This document shows, piece by piece, positions 48,162 through 57,014 of a DNA stretch of 64,000 bases (positions are counted from its first letter, which is position 1; the number at the start of each line of letters is the position of its first letter). Location: positions 3,782,001-3,846,000 of the forward strand of contig NZ_CP067412.1 of assembly GCF_023375815.1 (NCBI RefSeq), written 5' to 3'. The DNA is from Pseudomonas sp. HS6. Its GTDB lineage: Bacteria; Pseudomonadota; Gammaproteobacteria; Pseudomonadales; Pseudomonadaceae. Under the pieces are notes generated by a model. That model had not been told where the DNA came from, did not search any database, and was given only the letters and a program-made list of their open reading frames with translations. Made by a program: the position numbers and the translations under genes.

Positions 48162-49706
48162 ATGCACGCGCAAGTACAAACACAACAACACAGTGCCAGC
48201 GGTAGCCTGCGTTTCAACGGGATCGGCAAGACCTTTCCCGGCGTGAAGGCGCTGGACGGCATCAGCTTCGTTGCCCTTCCCGGGCAGGTGCACGCCTTGA
48301 TGGGCGAGAACGGCGCTGGCAAATCGACGCTGCTGAAGATCCTCGGTGGCGCCTACATTCCGAGCAGCGGCGAGCTGCAGATCGGCGAGCGGACGATGGC
48401 GTTCAAGTCCACTGCCGACAGCATCGGCAGCGGCGTGGCGGTGATTCACCAGGAGCTGCATCTGGTGCCGGAAATGACCGTGGCCGAGAACCTGTTCCTC
48501 GGGCATCTGCCGGCCAGTTTCGGCCTGATCAATCGCGGTGCGTTGCGTCAGCAAGCCCTGGCTTGCCTCAAGGGCCTGGCCGATGAAATCGACCCGCAGA
48601 CCAAAGTCGGGCGCCTGTCCCTCGGCCAGCGGCAACTGGTGGAAATCGCCAAGGCGTTGTCCCGTGGCGCGCATGTGATTGCCTTTGACGAACCGACCAG
48701 CAGCCTGTCGGCGCGGGAAATCGACCGCTTGATGGCGATCATCGGTCGGCTGCGCGACGAGGGCAAAGTGGTGCTCTACGTCTCCCATCGAATGGAAGAA
48801 GTGTTCCGCATCTGCGACGCGGTGACGGTGTTCAAGGACGGTCGCTACGTGCGTACCTTCGACGACATGAGCCAGTTGACCCACGATCAACTGGTGACCT
48901 GCATGGTTGGGCGCGACATTCAGGACATCTACGATTACCGCAGTCGCCCGCGCGGTGCCGTGGCGCTGAGAGTCGATGGATTGCTCGGCCCGGGCCTGCG
49001 CGAACCCATCAGTTTCGATGCGCACAAAGGCGAGATTCTTGGCCTGTTCGGACTGGTCGGGGCAGGGCGCACCGAGCTGTTCCGGTTACTCAGCGGCCTG
49101 GAACGCAACACCGCCGGACGCCTGGAATTACGCGGTCATGAACTGAAACTGCGTTCGCCCCGTGACGCGATCTCCGCCGGGATTCTGCTGTGCCCCGAGG
49201 ATCGCAAGAAGGAAGGCATCATCCCGCTCGCCAGCGTTGCCGAGAACATCAACATCAGTGCGCGGGGCGCGAACTCCGGGCTCGGTTGCCTGCTGCGCGG
49301 GATCTGGGAAAAGGGCAATGCCGACAAACAGATCAAGGCCCTGAAAGTGAAAACACCCCACGCCGGGCAACAGATCAAATTCCTCTCCGGCGGCAATCAG
49401 CAAAAGGCAATTCTCGGCCGTTGGCTGTCGATGCCAATGAAAGTCCTGCTGCTCGATGAGCCGACCCGGGGCATCGACATCGGCGCCAAGGCCGAGATCT
49501 ACCAGATCATCCATAACCTGGCCGCCGACGGTATTTCGGTGATCGTGGTGTCCAGCGATCTGATGGAAGTGATGGGTATTTCCGACCGCATTCTGGTGTT
49601 GTGCGAGGGCGCCCTGCGTGGCGAAGTCAGCCGCGACCAGGCCAACGAATCCAACCTGCTGCAACTGGCTTTGCCGCGCCACCGCGCTGACGGCGTGGCG
49701 AACTGA
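48162..49706 (+). CDS. araG: Sugar ABC importer ATPase, AraG-like
   Basis: The 514-residue protein holds two ABC domains in tandem. The first has Walker A GENGAGKST, signature LSLGQRQ and Walker B VIAFDEP; the second has a degenerate Walker A (GLVGAGRTE), signature LSGGNQQK and VLLLDEP. This pattern is typical of monosaccharide importers (AraG/MglA/RbsA). It follows araF by 54 bases and precedes the permease by 9. Confidence 0.94.
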   Translation: MHAQVQTQQHSASGSLRFNGIGKTFPGVKALDGISFVALPGQVHALMGENGAGKSTLLKILGGAYIPSSGELQIGERTMAFKSTADSIGSGVAVIHQELHLVPEMTVAENLFLGHLPASFGLINRGALRQQALACLKGLADEIDPQTKVGRLSLGQRQLVEIAKALSRGAHVIAFDEPTSSLSAREIDRLMAIIGRLRDEGKVVLYVSHRMEEVFRICDAVTVFKDGRYVRTFDDMSQLTHDQLVTCMVGRDIQDIYDYRSRPRGAVALRVDGLLGPGLREPISFDAHKGEILGLFGLVGAGRTELFRLLSGLERNTAGRLELRGHELKLRSPRDAISAGILLCPEDRKKEGIIPLASVAENINISARGANSGLGCLLRGIWEKGNADKQIKALKVKTPHAGQQIKFLSGGNQQKAILGRWLSMPMKVLLLDEPTRGIDIGAKAEIYQIIHNLAADGISVIVVSSDLMEVMGISDRILVLCEGALRGEVSRDQANESNLLQLALPRHRADGVAN

Positions 49707-49715
49707 GAGGTGACT

Positions 49716-50687
49716 ATGATGACAACCCAAAACGAAACCCTGCCGACCGCACGCAAACCGCTGGATATGCGGCGCTTCCTCGATGACTGGGTGATGTTGC
49801 TGGCGGCGGTGGGGATTTTTCTCGCCTGCACCTTGCTGATCGACAACTTCCTCTCGCCGCTGAACATGCGCGGTCTGGGCCTGGCGATTTCCACCACCGG
49901 GATCGCCGCGTGCACCATGTTGTATTGTCTGGCGTCGGGTCATTTCGACCTGTCGGTGGGTTCGGTGATCGCTTGTGCCGGGGTGGTTGCGGCGGTGGTG
50001 ATGCGCGACACCAACAGCGTGTTTCTCGGCGTCAGCGCTGCATTGGTGATGGGGCTGATCGTCGGGTTGATCAACGGCATCGTGATCGCCAAGTTACGGG
50101 TCAATGCGTTGATCACGACGCTGGCGACCATGCAGATCGTCCGAGGGCTGGCCTACATTTTTGCCAACGGCAAAGCGGTGGGCGTGTCCCAGGAATCGTT
50201 CTTCGTGTTCGGCAACGGCCAGTTGTTCGGCGTGCCGGTACCGATCCTGATCACTATCGTCTGCTTCCTGTTTTTCGGCTGGTTGCTGAATTACACGACC
50301 TACGGGCGCAACACCATGGCCATCGGTGGCAACCAGGAAGCGGCGTTGCTGGCGGGGGTGAATGTCGATCGGACGAAGATCATCATCTTTGCGGTGCATG
50401 GGGTGATCGGTGCGCTGGCCGGGGTGATTCTGGCTTCGCGGATGACTTCGGGTCAGCCGATGATCGGGCAGGGTTTTGAGCTGACGGTGATATCGGCCTG
50501 CGTGTTGGGCGGGGTGTCGTTGAGTGGTGGGATCGGGATGATTCGGCATGTGATTGCCGGGGTTTTGATTCTGGCGATTATTGAGAATGCGATGAACCTG
50601 AAGAATATCGATACGTTCTATCAGTATGTGATTCGTGGGTCGATTTTGTTGTTGGCTGTGGTTATCGATCGCCTGAAACAACGCTGA
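49716..50687 (+). CDS. araH: Sugar ABC importer permease, AraH-like
   Basis: The 323-residue inner-membrane protein has about ten hydrophobic segments and the monosaccharide-permease motif GGVSLSGGIGMI near the C-terminus, plus GGNQEAALLAGVNVDRTKI. It forms the channel with AraG. The ATG at 49716 follows GAGAGGTGA. Its stop codon directly abuts a MITE-like element. Confidence 0.93.
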   Translation: MMTTQNETLPTARKPLDMRRFLDDWVMLLAAVGIFLACTLLIDNFLSPLNMRGLGLAISTTGIAACTMLYCLASGHFDLSVGSVIACAGVVAAVVMRDTNSVFLGVSAALVMGLIVGLINGIVIAKLRVNALITTLATMQIVRGLAYIFANGKAVGVSQESFFVFGNGQLFGVPVPILITIVCFLFFGWLLNYTTYGRNTMAIGGNQEAALLAGVNVDRTKIIIFAVHGVIGALAGVILASRMTSGQPMIGQGFELTVISACVLGGVSLSGGIGMIRHVIAGVLILAIIENAMNLKNIDTFYQYVIRGSILLLAVVIDRLKQR

Positions 50688-50902
50688 GATCAAAAGCCCC
50701 CCTCACCCTAACCCTCTCCCGGAGGGAGAGGGGACTGACCGAGGTGTCTTTCGCTGTACATCGACCTGAAATGACCAGTCGATTATGGATTCGGTAAAGC
50801 TTTTTCAGGTCGACGTATCTCCCCAATATCCCCCATTCAGTCCCCTCTCCCTCCGGGAGAGGGCTAGTCGGGCGGCGTTCCGATGAGGGAAAGCTTTTGA
50901 TC
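50688..50902. mobile_element. MITE-like inverted-repeat element with two REP-type palindromes
   Basis: A 215 bp non-coding element has perfect 10 bp terminal inverted repeats GATCAAAAGC/GCTTTTGATC. Inside are two inverted CCCTCTCCC-GGAGGGAGAGGG palindromes and a further inner pair TCGACCTGAAA/TTTCAGGTCGA, so nearly the whole element can fold on itself. It begins right after the araH stop. No transposase is present; mobilisation in trans is inferred. The following 70 bases up to the next gene hold no other feature I recognise. Confidence 0.75.
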
Positions 50903-50973
50903 CCGGCGCCTTCCGTCACCCCACCCAAAATTTCCCTTGCCCATCCAACCCCGTTTCAGTTATCACTTTGTAC

Positions 50974-51687
50974 ATGATTAGACAGGTACGATTTGACAAG
51001 AAACAACGGGTGGTCGACGAGCTCGTCCGACGCATCGAAAGCGGCCTCATGGAGGACGGCTTTCTGTTGCCCGGCGAGCATCAGTTGGCTCAGGAATTCA
51101 ACGTCAGCCGTGGCACGTTGCGCGAAGCGCTGGCCGAACTGAAGCGGCGCAATTACATCGCCACGCAAAGCGGGGTTGGCTCCATCGTCACGTTCGACGG
51201 TGTGGTGCTCGATCAACGCAGCGGTTGGGCCCAAGCCCTGGCCGACAGCGGGGCGCTGATCAATACCGAAGTGCTGCGCCTGGAAGCCGTGACCCGGGCC
51301 GATCTGTTTTCGCGCTTCGGCACCGACCAATTCATCACCCTCGACCGTCGTCGCCGTTCCAACGACGGCACACTGGTGTCCCTCGAACGCTCATTGATGC
51401 CCGCCACCGGAGGCCTGGAAAGCCTGCCGCGTGTGGGCCTGATCGACAATTCGCTGACCGTTACGTTGGCGGCCTACGGTTACATCGGCGAGCGCGGCGA
51501 TCAGTGGATCGGTGCCGAGCCGCTCAACGCCGTGGATGCCGAACTGCTCGGGCGTCCGGAAGGCACGGTGTTCCTCAAGGCGCTGCGCACCACCTACGAC
51601 CGGCAGAATCGTTTCATGGAACAGGTCGAAAGCCTGCTCGATCCGGTGCATTTCCGTCTGCACCTGCAATTTGGAGAATCGAAATGA
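50974..51687 (+). CDS. GntR-family regulator with UTRA domain (YegW-like)
   Basis: The 237-residue protein has an N-terminal GntR winged helix (LAQEFNVSRGTLREALAELKRRNYI) and a UTRA ligand-binding domain (LVSLERSLMPA, ending with FRLHLQFGESK). UTRA regulators bind sugars, nucleosides or similar molecules. ATG at 50974 is used; a TTG two codons earlier is possible. It overlaps the ADP-ribosylglycohydrolase-like gene by four bases (ATGA), as E. coli yegW accompanies yegUV, and probably represses this cluster. Confidence 0.9.
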   Translation: MIRQVRFDKKQRVVDELVRRIESGLMEDGFLLPGEHQLAQEFNVSRGTLREALAELKRRNYIATQSGVGSIVTFDGVVLDQRSGWAQALADSGALINTEVLRLEAVTRADLFSRFGTDQFITLDRRRRSNDGTLVSLERSLMPATGGLESLPRVGLIDNSLTVTLAAYGYIGERGDQWIGAEPLNAVDAELLGRPEGTVFLKALRTTYDRQNRFMEQVESLLDPVHFRLHLQFGESK

Positions 51688-52682
51688 CCGCCCTCGCCCG
51701 TGCCTTGGGCGCGTTTTATGGCCTGGCCCTCGGCGACGCGCTGGGCATGCCGACGCAATCCCTGAACCGCGAAACGATCAAGCAGCGCTTCGGACAGATC
51801 ACCGACCTGCAAGACGCCGGCCCGTTGCAACCGATTGCCGCGAACATGCCCAAAGGCTCGATCACCGATGACACCGAACAGGCGATTCTGGTGGGCGAAT
51901 TGCTGGTCGAAGGCAAGGGCCGGATCGAGCCGGCGGTGCTCGCGCAACGGCTGATCGAATGGGAAGCCGAGATGCAGGCCAAGGGCTCGCAGGACTTGCT
52001 CGGCCCATCGACCAAGCGCGCCATCGAGATGATCCTCGCCGGTCATTCGCCGGAAGAGGCCGGGCGCTACGGCACCACCAATGGCGCGGCGATGCGCATC
52101 ACCCCGGTGGGAATCGCGGCGGATGTCGCCGACCCCGAGCGCTTCATCGCAGCGGTAGTACAGGCCTGTCAGGTCACTCACAACACCACGCTGGGTATTT
52201 CCAGCGCGGCGGCGGTGGCGGCGGTGGTTTCGGCCGGCATCAACGGCCTGGACCTGGGCGAGGCGCTGAACCTCGGCCAGCAGATCGCCCAGCAAGCTGA
52301 AGCGCACGGGCACTGGGTCGCCGGTGGGCGCATCGCTTCGCGGATCAGTTGGGCGCGCAGCATCAGTGTCGAGAGCGACCCGGTGTTGCTCGCGGATCTG
52401 CTGTACGACGTGATCGGCACATCAGTGGCGTCGCAGGAATCGGTGGTGGTGTCGTTCGCCCTCGCACAGCAAGTCGCGGTCGGTGAAATGACGCCGTTCG
52501 ATGCGCTGTGCATGGCCGCGAGCCTGGGTGGCGACACTGACACCATCGCCGCGATTCTCGGCGCCATGCTCGGGGCCTGCCTGGGCCTGCAGAGCTGGCC
52601 GGCGGCGATGATCGAGACGGTGAAGGCCGTCAATGGTCTGGAGCTTGAACCGTTGGTGCAGGAGCTGTTGGCCTTGCGCTGA
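51684..52682 (+). CDS. ADP-ribosylglycohydrolase-fold hydrolase (YegU-like)
   Basis: The 332-residue protein has the dinuclear-metal ARH motifs: GLALGDALGMP near the N-terminus, ITDDTEQAIL (metal Thr-Asp-Asp), and LGGDTDTIAAILGAM near residue 287. The family cleaves N- or O-glycosidic bonds of ADP-ribose; a few members cleave other ribosides. Between a UTRA regulator, a nucleobase-type permease and a PfkB kinase, a catabolic nucleoside-hydrolase-like role is more likely than protein de-ADP-ribosylation. That is inference. Confidence 0.88.
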   Translation: MTALARALGAFYGLALGDALGMPTQSLNRETIKQRFGQITDLQDAGPLQPIAANMPKGSITDDTEQAILVGELLVEGKGRIEPAVLAQRLIEWEAEMQAKGSQDLLGPSTKRAIEMILAGHSPEEAGRYGTTNGAAMRITPVGIAADVADPERFIAAVVQACQVTHNTTLGISSAAAVAAVVSAGINGLDLGEALNLGQQIAQQAEAHGHWVAGGRIASRISWARSISVESDPVLLADLLYDVIGTSVASQESVVVSFALAQQVAVGEMTPFDALCMAASLGGDTDTIAAILGAMLGACLGLQSWPAAMIETVKAVNGLELEPLVQELLALR

Positions 52683-52692
52683 TTGAACTGAC

Positions 52693-52722
52693 GCCATCGC
52701 TGGCAAGCCAGCTCCCACAGGG
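52693..52722. repeat. Solitary REP-type palindrome
   Basis: GCTGGCAAGCCAGC with flanking GCCATC and TCCCACAGG is a typical fluorescent-Pseudomonas REP sequence, ten bases after the ARH-fold gene. Confidence 0.75.
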
Positions 52723-52732
52723 ACCGTGCAAA

Positions 52733-52758
52733 CCTCAAGGTTCACTTTGAACCTGAGG
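52733..52758. repeat. Near-perfect 11 bp palindrome upstream of the NCS1 permease gene
   Basis: CCTC-A-AGGTTCA, loop CTT, TGAACCT-GAGG pairs over 11 bp with a single bulge. No T run follows. It may be an operator for the permease-kinase genes or a weak terminator; the rest of this 221 bp gap shows no gene. Confidence 0.5.
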
Positions 52759-52903
52759 GTGCTGGGCTGCTCGCGAAAGGCGCACCACAAATCCTGAATA
52801 TTCACCCGCAATGGATCGCGCAGACAGGCCCAGGAAGGGCGGGATGTCTTGTCGTTCTGCGTCATTGCCACAACCACAATAAAGGCAAACAGGAGCATTT
52901 TTC

Positions 52904-54370
52904 ATGAGCTTATCGAACGCCGGGCAAAGCGCCGGGCAACTGGAAACCCGTGGCATCGAACCGGTGCCGGAAGGCGAGTGCAACGGCCATCCGCTGCAAC
53001 TGTTCTGGGTCTGGTTTGCTGCCAACATTTCCATCCTCGGCCTGCCACTGGGCGCGACGCTGGTTGCGTTTCGCGGCCTGGCGATCTGGCAGGCGATCAT
53101 CGTTGCGATCCTCGGCGCTGCCGGTTCGTTCGCGGTGGTGGGGATCATCTCGATTGCCGGCCGTCGCGGTCGTGCGCCGAGTCTGACCCTGTCTCGGGCG
53201 ATCTTCGGTGTGCGCGGCAATATCGGCCCGACGCTGGTGTCACTGATGTCGCGTCTGGGCTGGGAAACCGTCAACACCACCACTGCCGCGTTCGTGCTGC
53301 TGTCGTTGTGCTCGATCCTGTTCGGCTCGCCGGTGGAAGCCAAAAGCGCGCCGGTGTTGACCCTGATCTTCATCGCGATTTTCGTGCTGCTGACCCTGTC
53401 GGTGTCCGGCCTCGGCCACGCCACGTTGCTGGTGATCCAGAAGTGGGCGACCTACGTGTTCGGCGCGCTGAACATTCTGGTCGGTGGCTTCCTCTGCGCG
53501 ACCATCGACTGGAGCGCGGTGTTCAACGCCACGCCGGCGCCGATGAGCGCGATGATCATCGGTATCGGCACCATGGCGGCCGGCACCGGGATCGGCTGGG
53601 CGAATGCCGGCGCGGACATGTCGCGCTATCAGCATCGCAGCGTCAAGGCTGTGCGGCTGGTCGCTTCGGCGGCGTTCGGTGCGGGGATTCCGCTGGTACT
53701 GCTGATCACCCTCGGCGGCCTGCTGTCGGTGGGCAACAACGACCTCGCGTCGGCGACTGACCCGATCGTGGCGATCCGCGACATGCTGCCGACCTGGATG
53801 GCCGTGCCGTATCTGATCACCGCGTTCGGTGGCCTGTTGCTGTCGAACAACCTGTCGGTGTACTCCGCCGGTTTGACCACGCTGACTCTCGGCTTGAAGG
53901 TCAAACGCGTGTACGCGGTAGTGGTCGATATCGTTGCGATCTTCGCCGGTTCGATCTACTTCATGCTGATCGCCGACAGCTTCTACGGCCCGTTCATTAC
54001 CTTCATTTCCCTGCTGGCGGTGCCGATCACCGCGTGGGTCGGGATTTTCGTGGTCGACCTGATTCACCGTCACTACTACAGCCCCAAAGACCTGCTCGAC
54101 GTCAGCCCGAGCAGCGCCTACTGGTACAGCGGCGGCATCGAGTGGCGCGCATTCGGCGCGTGGGCGATTGCCATCGTGCTGGGCTTCAGTTTCACCACCA
54201 TCGGCACCACTGCCGAGAACGTCTGGTTCAAGGGTTTCCTGTCCGACTCGTGGCTGGGCCACAACGGCCTCGGCTGGATCGTGACCTTCGTGGTCGCCGG
54301 TGGCCTGTACTTCGTACTCGGCGGGGCGAAAGACCGCCGCGCCGCGCAAACCGAGAATGCTCATGCCTAA
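52904..54370 (+). CDS. NCS1-family nucleobase/nucleoside cation symporter
   Basis: The 488-residue protein has about twelve transmembrane helices and the purine-cytosine permease layout (WVWFAANISILGLPLGA near the N-terminus, GWETVNTTTAAF, WANAGADMSRY). NCS1 carriers import cytosine, purines, hydantoins, nucleosides and related compounds. AGGAG precedes the ATG. It overlaps the PfkB kinase gene by eight bases, so transport and phosphorylation are coupled. In E. coli the equivalent place is taken by the nucleoside carrier YegT. Confidence 0.9.
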   Translation: MSLSNAGQSAGQLETRGIEPVPEGECNGHPLQLFWVWFAANISILGLPLGATLVAFRGLAIWQAIIVAILGAAGSFAVVGIISIAGRRGRAPSLTLSRAIFGVRGNIGPTLVSLMSRLGWETVNTTTAAFVLLSLCSILFGSPVEAKSAPVLTLIFIAIFVLLTLSVSGLGHATLLVIQKWATYVFGALNILVGGFLCATIDWSAVFNATPAPMSAMIIGIGTMAAGTGIGWANAGADMSRYQHRSVKAVRLVASAAFGAGIPLVLLITLGGLLSVGNNDLASATDPIVAIRDMLPTWMAVPYLITAFGGLLLSNNLSVYSAGLTTLTLGLKVKRVYAVVVDIVAIFAGSIYFMLIADSFYGPFITFISLLAVPITAWVGIFVVDLIHRHYYSPKDLLDVSPSSAYWYSGGIEWRAFGAWAIAIVLGFSFTTIGTTAENVWFKGFLSDSWLGHNGLGWIVTFVVAGGLYFVLGGAKDRRAAQTENAHA

Positions 54371-55292
54371 GATGTTGCACACCGGCCAGGTCATCATCGA
54401 CCTGGTCATGGCCGTGGAGGCGCTGCCGCAAATCGGCGGCGACGTGCTGGCGCAGTCCGCCAGTTTCGAAGCCGGCGGCGGCTTCAATGTAATGGCTGCC
54501 GCCGCGCGCAATGGCTTGCCGGTGGTCTATCTCGGTCGCCACGGCAACGGTCGATTCGGCGATCTGGCGCGGCAGGCGATGAACGCTGAAGGCATCCATA
54601 TCGGCATCGAACAGCCTGCAGGACGCGACACCGGAATCTGCGTCGCGCTGACCGATGCGTCGGCCGAGCGCAGTTTCATTTCCTACATCGGCGCCGAAGG
54701 TGAAGTCACGGCGGCGGAACTGGACAGCGTTGCCGCCGAGGCCGGGGACTATGTCTACGTCAGCGGCTACAGCCTGTTGCACAGCGGCAAGGCTCAGGCG
54801 TTGCTGGACTGGACGCTGGCGCTGCCGAAGACGATCAACGTGGTGTTCGATCCGGGCCCGCTTGTGGAGTCGCCGGACTCACCGATGATGCAGGCGCTGT
54901 TGCCGCGTATCGACGTGTGGACCAGCAACAGTGTCGAAGCCTTGCGTTTCACTGGCGCGGCGGCCATCAAAACAGCGCTGGACCGCTTGGCCGTGCACTT
55001 GCCCCAGGATGTGCTGATGGTGGTACGCGACGGCCCGCAGGGTTGCTGGATTCATCAGCACGGCGAGCGCCGGCATGTGCCGGGTTTCAAGGTTCAGGCG
55101 GTGGACAGCAATGGCGCGGGCGATGCGCATGCCGGTGTCTTCGTTGCCGGCCTGGCGCAAGGGCTGGCGGCTGATGAAGCCGCGAGGCGCGCCAACGCCG
55201 CCGCTGCGTTGGCCGTCACTCGCTGGGGCCCGGCGACCGCACCGCGCACCGCCGAAGTCGATGCGCTGATCCGCGAATCTTCCGCCTACTGA
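54363..55292 (+). CDS. PfkB-family carbohydrate/nucleoside kinase (YegV-like)
   Basis: The 309-residue ribokinase-family kinase has the first PfkB region (GGDVLAQSASFEAGGGFNVMAAAAR) and the catalytic anion-hole motif DSNGAGDAHAG near residue 241. Substrate is a sugar, nucleoside or sugar acid. Several in-frame ATGs overlap the permease end; 54363 is chosen for spacing to GAG at 54353. Its last seven bases overlap the convergent gene on the minus strand. Neighbouring ARH-fold hydrolase and NCS1 carrier suggest a ribosyl-type substrate. Confidence 0.88.
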   Translation: MPKMLHTGQVIIDLVMAVEALPQIGGDVLAQSASFEAGGGFNVMAAAARNGLPVVYLGRHGNGRFGDLARQAMNAEGIHIGIEQPAGRDTGICVALTDASAERSFISYIGAEGEVTAAELDSVAAEAGDYVYVSGYSLLHSGKAQALLDWTLALPKTINVVFDPGPLVESPDSPMMQALLPRIDVWTSNSVEALRFTGAAAIKTALDRLAVHLPQDVLMVVRDGPQGCWIHQHGERRHVPGFKVQAVDSNGAGDAHAGVFVAGLAQGLAADEAARRANAAAALAVTRWGPATAPRTAEVDALIRESSAY

Positions 55293-55624
55293 CCGGTTCC
55301 TTCGGAGCCCGAGCCACCGGTGGTGGTTTTCGAACCGATGCCGGAGCCTGAGTTGTCGGGAGTCGTGGAGGAATCCGGCGTGTTCATTCCGCCCTGACGA
55401 CCGGGGTCATTGCCCTGGGTGCGTGGATCGGTTCCGGTGGCCGGCGGCTGATTGATCAGCGGAACGCCGGAGCCATCGGTATTCATGCCCGGAGCGCTGT
55501 TGATCGCAGGGGCGCGCGGTGGCGTGACCGGATCGGTGGGGCCGGTGCCCGTGGCGGTCGCGGCGAACGCCACGGGAGAGAGCAGGGCGGCAAAAACGAG
55601 AGCAGTCAACCTTGACGAGATCAT
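55286..55624 (-). CDS. Small secreted Thr/Pro/Gly-rich protein
   Basis: The 112-residue product has a Sec signal peptide (residues 1-21, ending AFA) and a mature part made almost only of Thr, Pro, Gly, Ser, Asn and Asp, with no Cys and no predicted fold. It is likely intrinsically disordered and periplasmic or extracellular. ATG at 55624 gives the intact signal. Its 3' end overlaps the convergent kinase gene by seven bases. I recognise no family. Confidence 0.65.
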   Translation of the reverse strand: MISSRLTALVFAALLSPVAFAATATGTGPTDPVTPPRAPAINSAPGMNTDGSGVPLINQPPATGTDPRTQGNDPGRQGGMNTPDSSTTPDNSGSGIGSKTTTGGSGSEGTGQ

Positions 55625-55706
55625 GGTATGTCTCCAGTGATTGGAATCCTTACCTGATCTTGGTCTGCCCTCGCGTGGCATAGGTGCCGATTGAATGACG
55701 AACGGT

Positions 55707-56903
55707 TCAGTTCGTCAGTGCGCTTTCTACCGTCATCCGCCGCCAGAGCAGGCGGCCGAGGGTGATCGACCAGTTCAACGCCGCCACCGCCAACACCGTC
55801 AGCAATAACATCGGCATGCCGTGCTCGACGATGATTTTCCCGGCCAGCAGCGGGAAGCCGAATACGCCGATGAAGTAAGAAAGACTGAACAGCAACAACG
55901 CCTGCGACGTGGTGCCGGCCGGAGCTTCGTTTGCCGCCAACCCATTGATCACTGAGTAGGTGAGGCCGTAACCGACACCGAGCATCACCGCTGCCAGCAG
56001 ATAGCTGAAACCACTCTGCACGCCGAACGCGAACAAAACGATCGAGCCCAGCATCAATCCCGACAGCAGACACGACGCCCGCAGCGAATCACGCTTGACC
56101 ACATAACCTGCGATCAACATCCGGCTACTGATGGCGGCGCTCATGAAACCCAGAAAGAACAGCGAATAGTCCAGCGAACGGGCGGCGGCATAGCTGGTCT
56201 GGAAGCTCGACAGCCCGCCAAACACGCAACCGCCGAGGCCGACCATGATGATCGGAAACAGTGCTCGGGAACCCAGCACTTGAGTGGTCGCTTGCCAGGT
56301 GATTTTGGCGGCTGACGGTGCTTGTGTACTTTTCAGACGGGCACCGAGACGCCAGAACAGCAGCACCCCGATCAGGCTCGCCAGCGCCGCCAGAAAGAAT
56401 GCCGACGTCACTGGCAAACCCAGCGCACTTGCCGCCCGCCCGAGCAACGGGCCGCTGCCGATCCCGGTCATCATGCTGCCGGACAGCAGCGCAAAGTATT
56501 TCGCCCGCTGCGCCGGGCTTACCAGACTGGCGACGATGATCGGCCCCAGCGTATAGAACACGCCCCAGCCCAGCCCCAGCAGCAACCCGAAAAACAGCAG
56601 CAGATGACCGAAGCCCGGCGTCATCGCAAACCCAAGACTCGCTGCCACCAGCAACAGCCCGAACAGCGCAATCGAACGCGCCGCGCCCAGCCAGTCGGAC
56701 AGGTGCCCGGACACCAGCACCGCAACGAAGGTGCTGAGCATCGCCGCGCTGATCACGCTGCCGGCATCGTGCTCGTTGCCGCCGCGAGAACCGATCAGCA
56801 GCGAGAGCAGAAACGTCACGCCATAGGACAGCGACAACAGATAACTGGCGAGGCAGAACAGACCGAACAGTTTGCCCGAGACCTGGGGTGTTGCTTGAGG
56901 CAT
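55707..56903 (-). CDS. Major facilitator superfamily transporter
   Basis: The 398-residue protein has twelve predicted transmembrane helices and an MFS loop 2-3 motif (SGHLSDWLGAARSI). The layout fits a YbfB/drug-efflux-type MFS carrier; the substrate is not readable. It stands alone on the minus strand, with the disordered-protein gene 82 bases downstream. Confidence 0.88.
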   Translation of the reverse strand: MPQATPQVSGKLFGLFCLASYLLSLSYGVTFLLSLLIGSRGGNEHDAGSVISAAMLSTFVAVLVSGHLSDWLGAARSIALFGLLLVAASLGFAMTPGFGHLLLFFGLLLGLGWGVFYTLGPIIVASLVSPAQRAKYFALLSGSMMTGIGSGPLLGRAASALGLPVTSAFFLAALASLIGVLLFWRLGARLKSTQAPSAAKITWQATTQVLGSRALFPIIMVGLGGCVFGGLSSFQTSYAAARSLDYSLFFLGFMSAAISSRMLIAGYVVKRDSLRASCLLSGLMLGSIVLFAFGVQSGFSYLLAAVMLGVGYGLTYSVINGLAANEAPAGTTSQALLLFSLSYFIGVFGFPLLAGKIIVEHGMPMLLLTVLAVAALNWSITLGRLLWRRMTVESALTN

Positions 56904-57014
56904 GACGCGGTTCCTTGACCGGAAAAATTGAGCGTCATCTATCTAACACGACAGGCCCGCGGCTTAGGTCTGAGCTTGGCGATCTCAGGATCGTGATTGA
57001 CCGGAGTAATGCCT

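Noticed and set aside
47076..49025. 649-codon frame antisense to araF/araG
   Set aside because: Spans two certain genes and their gap on the other strand, with no recognisable domain.
50974..55292. Yeg-like cluster as a toxin or phage-defence ADP-ribosylation system
   Set aside because: The regulator, permease and sugar kinase point to catabolism; there is no ADP-ribosyltransferase nearby.
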